Source: Mixta calida
GTDB lineage: Bacteria > Pseudomonadota > Gammaproteobacteria > Enterobacterales > Enterobacteriaceae
Direction of reading: 5' to 3'
DNA length: 64,000 nucleotides
Assembly: GCF_002953215.1 (NCBI RefSeq)
Contig: NZ_CP026378.1
Span: 1,408,540-1,472,539 of the forward strand
Positions 59,355 to 64,000 of this stretch are shown piece by piece. The position numbers and the translations under genes are program-made. The notes beneath the pieces were generated by a model, which saw nothing but the letters and a program-made list of their open reading frames with translations, searched no databases and was not told the origin of the DNA. Numbering within the stretch: position 1 is the stretch's first letter; every line of letters begins with the position of its first letter.

Positions 59355-61652
59355 ATGAAATGGATTTACTCCCTGAGCCTTGCTGTTTCCCTGGCGGTGC
59401 AGCCCGCCTTTGCTGACGATATGTTTGGCCCGCATCGCCTGACGCCTGAGGCGCGCGACGCCTTCGTTACCGATCTGCTGGCGAAAATGACGCTTGATGA
59501 AAAAATCGGTCAGCTGCGGCTGATCAGCGTCGGGCCGGATAACCCGAAAGACGCGATTCGCGAGATGATCAAAAACGGCCAGGTCGGTGCGATTTTCAAC
59601 ACCGTCACGCGTCCCGATATCCGCGCGATGCAGGATCAGGTGATGCAGCTCAGCCGCCTGAAAATTCCGCTGTTCTTCGCCTATGATGTGGTGCACGGAC
59701 AGCGCACGATTTTCCCGATCCCGTTAGGGCTGGCCTCCAGCTGGGATACCGAGGCGGTGGCGCGCGTAGGGCGCGTCTCGGCGTATGAAGCGGCGGACGA
59801 CGGCCTGAATATGACCTGGGCGCCGATGGTGGACGTGACGCGCGAACCGCGCTGGGGCCGTGGTTCGGAAGGCTTCGGCGAAGACACTTACCTGACGGCG
59901 ACGATGGGCAGCGCCATGGTGAAGGCGATGCAGGGCAAAAGCCCGGCCGACCGCTATGCGCTGATGACCAGCGTCAAGCACTTCGCGCTCTACGGCGCCA
60001 TCGAAGGCGGACGCGACTACAACACTGTCGACATGAGTCCGCAGCGCATGTTTCAGGACTATATGCCGCCGTACAAAGCGTCGCTGGATGCGGGCAGCGG
60101 CGGGGTGATGGTCTCTCTGAACGCCATTAACGGCGTGCCGGCCACCGCCAACAGCTGGCTGCTGAAGGATCTGCTGCGCGATGAGTGGAAATTCAAAGGC
60201 ATCACCATCAGCGATCACGGCGCGATTAAAGAGCTGATTAAGCACGGCGTCGCCAGCGATCCGCAGGATGCGGTGCGCTTGGCGCTGAAGTCCGGCATCG
60301 ATATGAGCATGGGCGACGAATACTACAGCAAATATCTGCCGGGGCTGGTGAAGCGCGGCGTGGTGAGCGAGGCGGAGATTGACGACGCGGCGCGTCACGT
60401 GCTGAACGTGAAGTACGATATGGGGCTGTTTAACGATCCTTACAGCCATCTGGGGCCGAAGGAGAGCGATCCGGCGGACACCAATGCGGAAAGCCGCCTG
60501 CACCGTGAAGACGCGCGCGACGTGGCGCGTAAAAGTATGGTGCTGCTGAAAAACCGTCTGGAGACGCTGCCGCTGAAGAAAGCAGGCACCATTGCGCTGA
60601 TCGGCCCGCTGGCGGACAGCCAGCGCGATATCATGGGCAGCTGGTCGGCGGCGGGCGTGGCGAAGCAGTCGGTCACGCTGTTGCAGGGCATGAAAAACGC
60701 CACCGAGGGCAAGGCGACGCTGCTGTACGCCAAAGGCGCGAACATCACCGATCATAAAGGGATTCAGGCTTTCCTTAATCTCTATGAGCAGGCGGTAAGC
60801 GTCGACAGCCGCACGCCGCAGCAGATGATCGATGAAGCGGTCGCCACGGCGCAGAAGGCGGATGTGATCGTCGCGGCGGTGGGCGAGGCGCAGGGCATGG
60901 CGCATGAGGCCTCCAGCCGCACCGATCTGACCCTGCCGGAGAGCCAGCAGAAGCTGCTGGCGGCGCTGAAAGCTACCGGTAAACCGCTGGTGCTGGTGTT
61001 GATGAACGGTCGCCCGCTGGCGCTGACGCATGAGTATCAGCAGGCGGACGCGATGCTGGAGACCTGGTTCAGCGGCACAGAAGGGGGCAACGCCATCGCC
61101 GACGTGCTGTTCGGCGACTATAACCCTTCCGGCAAGCTGCCGATCTCCTTCCCGCGTTCGGTAGGACAGATCCCCATCTATTACAACCATCTGCCGACCG
61201 GCCGTCCCTATAACTCAGCCAAACCGAACAAGTACACGTCGCATTACTATGACGCCGTCAACGGGCCGCTGTTCCCCTTCGGCTACGGCCTGAGCTACAC
61301 CACCTTCAGCGTGTCGCCGGTGAAAATGTCCTCAGCGACGATGCCGCGCAACGGCAAAATAGAGGCGAGCGTGACGGTGACGAACACCGGCAAACGCGAC
61401 GGCGCGACGGTGGTGCAGCTTTATCTTAACGATGAGGTCGCCAGCGTCAGTCGTCCGGTGAAAGAGCTGAAAGGCTTCCAGCGCATTATGCTGAAGGCGG
61501 GCGAATCGCAAACCGTGCGTTTCCCGATTGATGTCGACGCGCTGAAGTTCTGGAATCAGAAGATGCAGCAGGTGGCGGAACCGGGCAAATTCAAGGTGAT
61601 GATCGGCCTGGATTCGGCCAGAACGCAGGACGCGGAATTTACCTACCTGTAA
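59355..61652 (+). CDS. bglX: Periplasmic beta-glucosidase (GH3)
   Basis: 765 residues, equal to E. coli BglX. Signal peptide MKWIYSLSLAVSLAVQPAFA. GH3 N-domain with AYDVVHGQRTIFPIPLGLA and the nucleophile Asp in ITISDHGAIKEL (near 287); C-domain with VGEAQGMAHEASSRTDLTLP; fibronectin-III-like end (VSVTNTGKRDGATVVQLYL type, near 680). It removes terminal beta-glucose units from oligosaccharides. Divergent from dld, followed by a terminator. Confidence 0.95.
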   Translation: MKWIYSLSLAVSLAVQPAFADDMFGPHRLTPEARDAFVTDLLAKMTLDEKIGQLRLISVGPDNPKDAIREMIKNGQVGAIFNTVTRPDIRAMQDQVMQLSRLKIPLFFAYDVVHGQRTIFPIPLGLASSWDTEAVARVGRVSAYEAADDGLNMTWAPMVDVTREPRWGRGSEGFGEDTYLTATMGSAMVKAMQGKSPADRYALMTSVKHFALYGAIEGGRDYNTVDMSPQRMFQDYMPPYKASLDAGSGGVMVSLNAINGVPATANSWLLKDLLRDEWKFKGITISDHGAIKELIKHGVASDPQDAVRLALKSGIDMSMGDEYYSKYLPGLVKRGVVSEAEIDDAARHVLNVKYDMGLFNDPYSHLGPKESDPADTNAESRLHREDARDVARKSMVLLKNRLETLPLKKAGTIALIGPLADSQRDIMGSWSAAGVAKQSVTLLQGMKNATEGKATLLYAKGANITDHKGIQAFLNLYEQAVSVDSRTPQQMIDEAVATAQKADVIVAAVGEAQGMAHEASSRTDLTLPESQQKLLAALKATGKPLVLVLMNGRPLALTHEYQQADAMLETWFSGTEGGNAIADVLFGDYNPSGKLPISFPRSVGQIPIYYNHLPTGRPYNSAKPNKYTSHYYDAVNGPLFPFGYGLSYTTFSVSPVKMSSATMPRNGKIEASVTVTNTGKRDGATVVQLYLNDEVASVSRPVKELKGFQRIMLKAGESQTVRFPIDVDALKFWNQKMQQVAEPGKFKVMIGLDSARTQDAEFTYL

Positions 61653-61670
61653 GCGGGTAACATAAGCAAC

Positions 61671-61698
61671 CGACCGGCGCCGAGCCGGTCGTTTTTTT
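61671..61698 (+). terminator. Terminator after bglX
   Basis: CGACCGGC (61671-61678) and GCCGGTCG (61684-61691), 5-base loop, then seven T. Confidence 0.92.
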
Positions 61699-61788
61699 AT
61701 ATCAATCGTTCCGCAACGCTGATATTGAACTGCGGTGATGCTGCCAACTTACTGATTTAGTGTATGATGGTGTTTTTGAGGTGCTCCA

Positions 61789-62064
61789 GTGGCTTCTGTT
61801 TCTATCACCTGTCCCTCCTGTTCAGCTACTGACGGGGTGGTGCGTAACGGCAAAAGCACTGCCGGACATCAGCGCTATCTCTGCTCTCACTGCCGTAAAA
61901 CATGGCAGTTACAGTTCACATACACAGCCTCTCAACCCGGTACGCACCAGAAAATCATTGATATGGCCATGAATGGCGTTGGATGCCGGGCAACCGCCCG
62001 CATTATGGGCGTTGGCCTCAACACGATTTTACGTCACTTAAAAAACTCAGGCCGCAGTCGGTAA
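61789..62064 (+). CDS. insA: IS1 InsA (regulator, N-terminal part of InsAB' transposase)
   Basis: 91 residues. Zinc-finger CPSC...CSHC (residues 9-12 and 32-35) and a helix-turn-helix around [22 protein letters not shown]. InsA alone represses IS1; a -1 frameshift at AAAAAAC (62040-62046) joins it to insB to give the transposase. Confidence 0.95.
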   Translation: MASVSITCPSCSATDGVVRNGKSTAGHQRYLCSHCRKTWQLQFTYTASQPGTHQKIIDMAMNGVGCRATARIMGVGLNTILRHLKNSGRSR

Positions 62065-62486
62065 CCTCGCGCATACAGCCGGGCAGTGACGTCATCGTCT
62101 GCGCGGAAATGGACGAACAGTGGGGCTATGTCGGGGCTAAATCGCGCCAGCGCTGGCTGTTTTACGCGTATGACAGGCTCCGGAAGACGGTTGTTGCGCA
62201 CGTATTCGGTGAACGCACTATGGCGACGCTGGGTCGTCTTATGAGCCTGCTGTCACCCTTTGACGTGGTGATATGGATGACGGATGGCTGGCCGCTGTAT
62301 GAATCCCGCCTGAAGGGAAAGCTGCACGTAATCAGCAAGCGATATACGCAGCGAATTGAGCGGCATAACCTGAATCTGAGGCAGCACCTGGCACGGCTGG
62401 GACGGAAGTCGCTGTCGTTCTCAAAATCGGTGGAGCTGCATGATAAAGTCATCGGGCATTATCTGAACATAAAACACTATCAATAA
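61983..62486 (+). CDS. insB: IS1 InsB (catalytic part of the transposase)
   Basis: 167-residue open frame, expressed as the InsAB' fusion by -1 frameshifting. It contains the DDE-type region: [14 protein letters not shown] (first Asp), [11 protein letters not shown] and a late Glu in [20 protein letters not shown]. It reads without interruption to the IS1 right end. Confidence 0.94.
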   Translation: MPGNRPHYGRWPQHDFTSLKKLRPQSVTSRIQPGSDVIVCAEMDEQWGYVGAKSRQRWLFYAYDRLRKTVVAHVFGERTMATLGRLMSLLSPFDVVIWMTDGWPLYESRLKGKLHVISKRYTQRIERHNLNLRQHLARLGRKSLSFSKSVELHDKVIGHYLNIKHYQ

Positions 62487-62502
62487 GTTGGGACCATTAC
62501 CT

Positions 62503-64000
62503 GCGCCGAACGGAGAGACGCGATACAGCGTTCTGAATGGAAATAAACGTCTCGAACCTTTTGAGCAGTGGGCAGGCAAAAAAATCCTGAAAAGTTTGGC
62601 CATGCAGCTTGAACAGACAGGCGGCAAGGCTGTTAGCCGACTGATCAGCGCAAATGGAGAGGCTATGCTGATCAGTGCAGCCTGGATCTCTACGGGGGGA
62701 GACCTCAGCGTAAAACCCATGGCAGGCCCGCCTTCCATGATGATTTTCGCGGATAAACTGACGGATAAAAAACTCACTGAGGCCGGACTGGAATATGGCA
62801 TCGAAAACGTTCATGTCAGCAAGACGCCCTTCAAAGCCTTTCCCGAAAATAGTCTGACGTTGCCCGCAACCGGGGGAAGCGTCACTTTTGTCTGGCGCAG
62901 TGCGGAACCCGGCGCAGCGCTTTTGTCCACTCTGCTACCCCTGATTGTTTTACTGATGCTGGGTACATTTTTCACCGCCTTTTTACTGATGCGAAATGCG
63001 TTTCGTAAGGCCCGCATTAGTGATGAAAACGCTTTCCTGCTTGAGCAGAGTCGGCTGGCGCTATCTGCCAGCGAGATCCGATTCAGGGATATGGCTGAAA
63101 CGACCACGGACTGGCTCTGGGAAGCGGATGAACATCAAAGATTGATTTGGATTTCCGATCGCTTTCCTGCGCTTACTGGCTATCAGATAACAGACTGGAC
63201 GGGAAAACGCGTCAGCGATTTTTTACTGAAGGATGAAAAGGTGTCCTTACAGCTGGCTGAGCTGCTCATGACGGGAGGCAACCTCCGGTTACGTGAATGC
63301 CGTTACCTGTCCGCGCAGCAGCGTACCCGCTACTGCAACCTGACCGTCAGGCGCGTTACCTTTTCCGGAGGAAAACTCGGGTACCGCGGTACAGCGACGG
63401 ATGTGACGCTGGAGGTTGAAGCGAATGCACGCGTCCATTATCTGTCGCATTATGATGAACTTACCGGCTTACCTAACCGGGTACAAATGAAAGAGTTTCT
63501 TAACGGTAAGCTGGATGCGTTGCCCGATCCTGAATGTGCGCTGACAATGATTATGCTCGATTTGGATAAATTCAAACCGGTCAACGATCTGTATGGTCAT
63601 GCGACCGGAGATAAAGTGCTGCATGAAGTCTCCGGTCGCCTGCGCCATTGTATCGATGAGATGGGTCTCGTGGCCCGTCTGGGAGGAGATGAGTTCACTA
63701 TCCTGTTGCCGGATATCCAAAACAGAAAGAGTGTGGAGGATCTGTGCAGGCGTATCGTCAATGAAATTAGCCGTCCCTTCCTTGTGAATGGAACTGAAAT
63801 TTTTATCGGGGCGAGCCTTGGAATTGCTTTTGCGCCACATGACACCAGCAATGCCAGTGACCTGCTTCGCTTTGCTGACATTGCGCTTTATAGTGCAAAG
63901 AGTGCTGGACGTAACAACTGGGTCTTTTACCAAAGGGATATGGGCGAAAAAATCGTGCAGCGCCGCGAAATGGAACACGAATTACGTGAGGCTATTCAGA
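62503..64000 (+). pseudogene. 5'-truncated sensor diguanylate cyclase (CHASE-like, PAS, GGDEF), cut by IS1 and by window end
   Basis: From the IS1 edge an uninterrupted frame of 499 codons runs to the window end without a start codon at its head. It begins inside an extracellular sensor (WAGKKILKSLAMQLEQTG, MIFADKLTDKKL; CHASE4-like), then a membrane helix (62925-62995), a PAS domain (TTDWLWEADEHQRLIWIS... GYRGTATDVT), and a GGDEF domain with YDELTGLPNR, DLDKFKPVND and ARLGGDEF (GGDEF at 63682-63696). The inhibitory RxxD site is absent (DEMG instead). The last residues (EMEHELREAIQ) are how an EAL domain usually begins. The missing 5' end removes the first membrane helix and most of the sensor. 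Confidence 0.85.

Larger units (their letters stand above)
61734..62501 (+). mobile_element. Insertion sequence IS1, complete (768 bp)
   Basis: The left end GGTGATGCTGCCAACTTACT (61734 on) and the right end, read inward on the minus strand, GGTAATGGTCCCAACTTATT, are the IS1 terminal repeats; the element is exactly 768 bp with intact insA and insB. No 9-bp target duplication is present: the left flank ends TTGAACTGC and the right flank begins TGCGCCGAA. This suggests that one side was lost after insertion. Confidence 0.95.

Overview
This 64 kb window is chromosomal DNA of a member of the Enterobacterales, most likely Erwiniaceae (Pantoea/Mixta/Erwinia group). The protein sequences are close to Escherichia coli orthologues throughout. 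Much of the order follows the E. coli 17-18 min region (ybgS-aroG-gpmA-gal-mod-ybhA-pgl-ybhB-bio-uvrB-ybhK-moa-ybhLNOPQ-rhlE). It is joined to genes that in E. coli lie near 48 min (dusC, yohF, yohD, yohC, pbpG, dld, bglX). The assignment rests on remembered family sequences, not on a search. I saw no tRNA, rRNA, CRISPR array or prophage.

Layout. 1-8.1 kb: 5' end of a response regulator, ybgS, aroG, gpmA, a galTKM operon without galE but with two GalR/GalS-type operators, and modF. 8.1-12 kb: modE, acrZ and modABC behind a ModE-type site. 12-15.1 kb: ybhA, pgl, a decayed acid-phosphatase tail, and a small AT-rich accessory patch with a secreted hypothetical protein and a frameshifted small peptide gene. 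15.3-22.6 kb: ybhB, a DJ-1/PfpI protein, curA, and divergent bioA / bioBFCD around a BirA operator. 22.6-26.3 kb: an orphan UrtE-like ATPase, then about 900 bp of non-coding DNA with paired DnaA boxes and a LexA box, then uvrB. 26.3-30.3 kb: ybhK and moaABCDE behind a Moco riboswitch. 30.3-35.3 kb: two lipoproteins, a chemoreceptor and ybhL. 35.3-35.9 kb: a non-coding block of 99-bp tandem repeats and hairpins. 35.9-41.3 kb: ybhNOP, ybhQ and rhlE. 41.4-49.3 kb: dusC, an MFS permease, a frameshifted phosphate transporter, an 890-bp AT-rich gap, ldtB and a GH15 hydrolase. 49.4-61.7 kb: yohF, fetAB, yohD, yohC, pbpG, a GNAT acetyltransferase, an MscS-type channel, dld and bglX. 61.7-64 kb: a complete 768-bp IS1 abutting a 5'-truncated sensory GGDEF gene that runs off the window.

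How the genes work together. Molybdate uptake and its regulator (mod) sit near molybdopterin synthesis (moa), and both have recognisable control elements (ModE site, Moco riboswitch). The bio genes form the standard divergent biotin unit. galTKM provides Leloir steps but needs galE from elsewhere. yohD, yohC, pbpG, dld and bglX are ordinary envelope and catabolic genes.

The least explained parts are the 99-bp repeat block (about 35347-35764) with the hairpins beside it, the AT-rich locus at 14.4-15.1 kb, the orphan UrtE-like ATPase with a degenerate signature motif, the galE-less operon that keeps two gal operators, and the IS1 junction without a target duplication. I did not find a convincing complete new multi-gene system.
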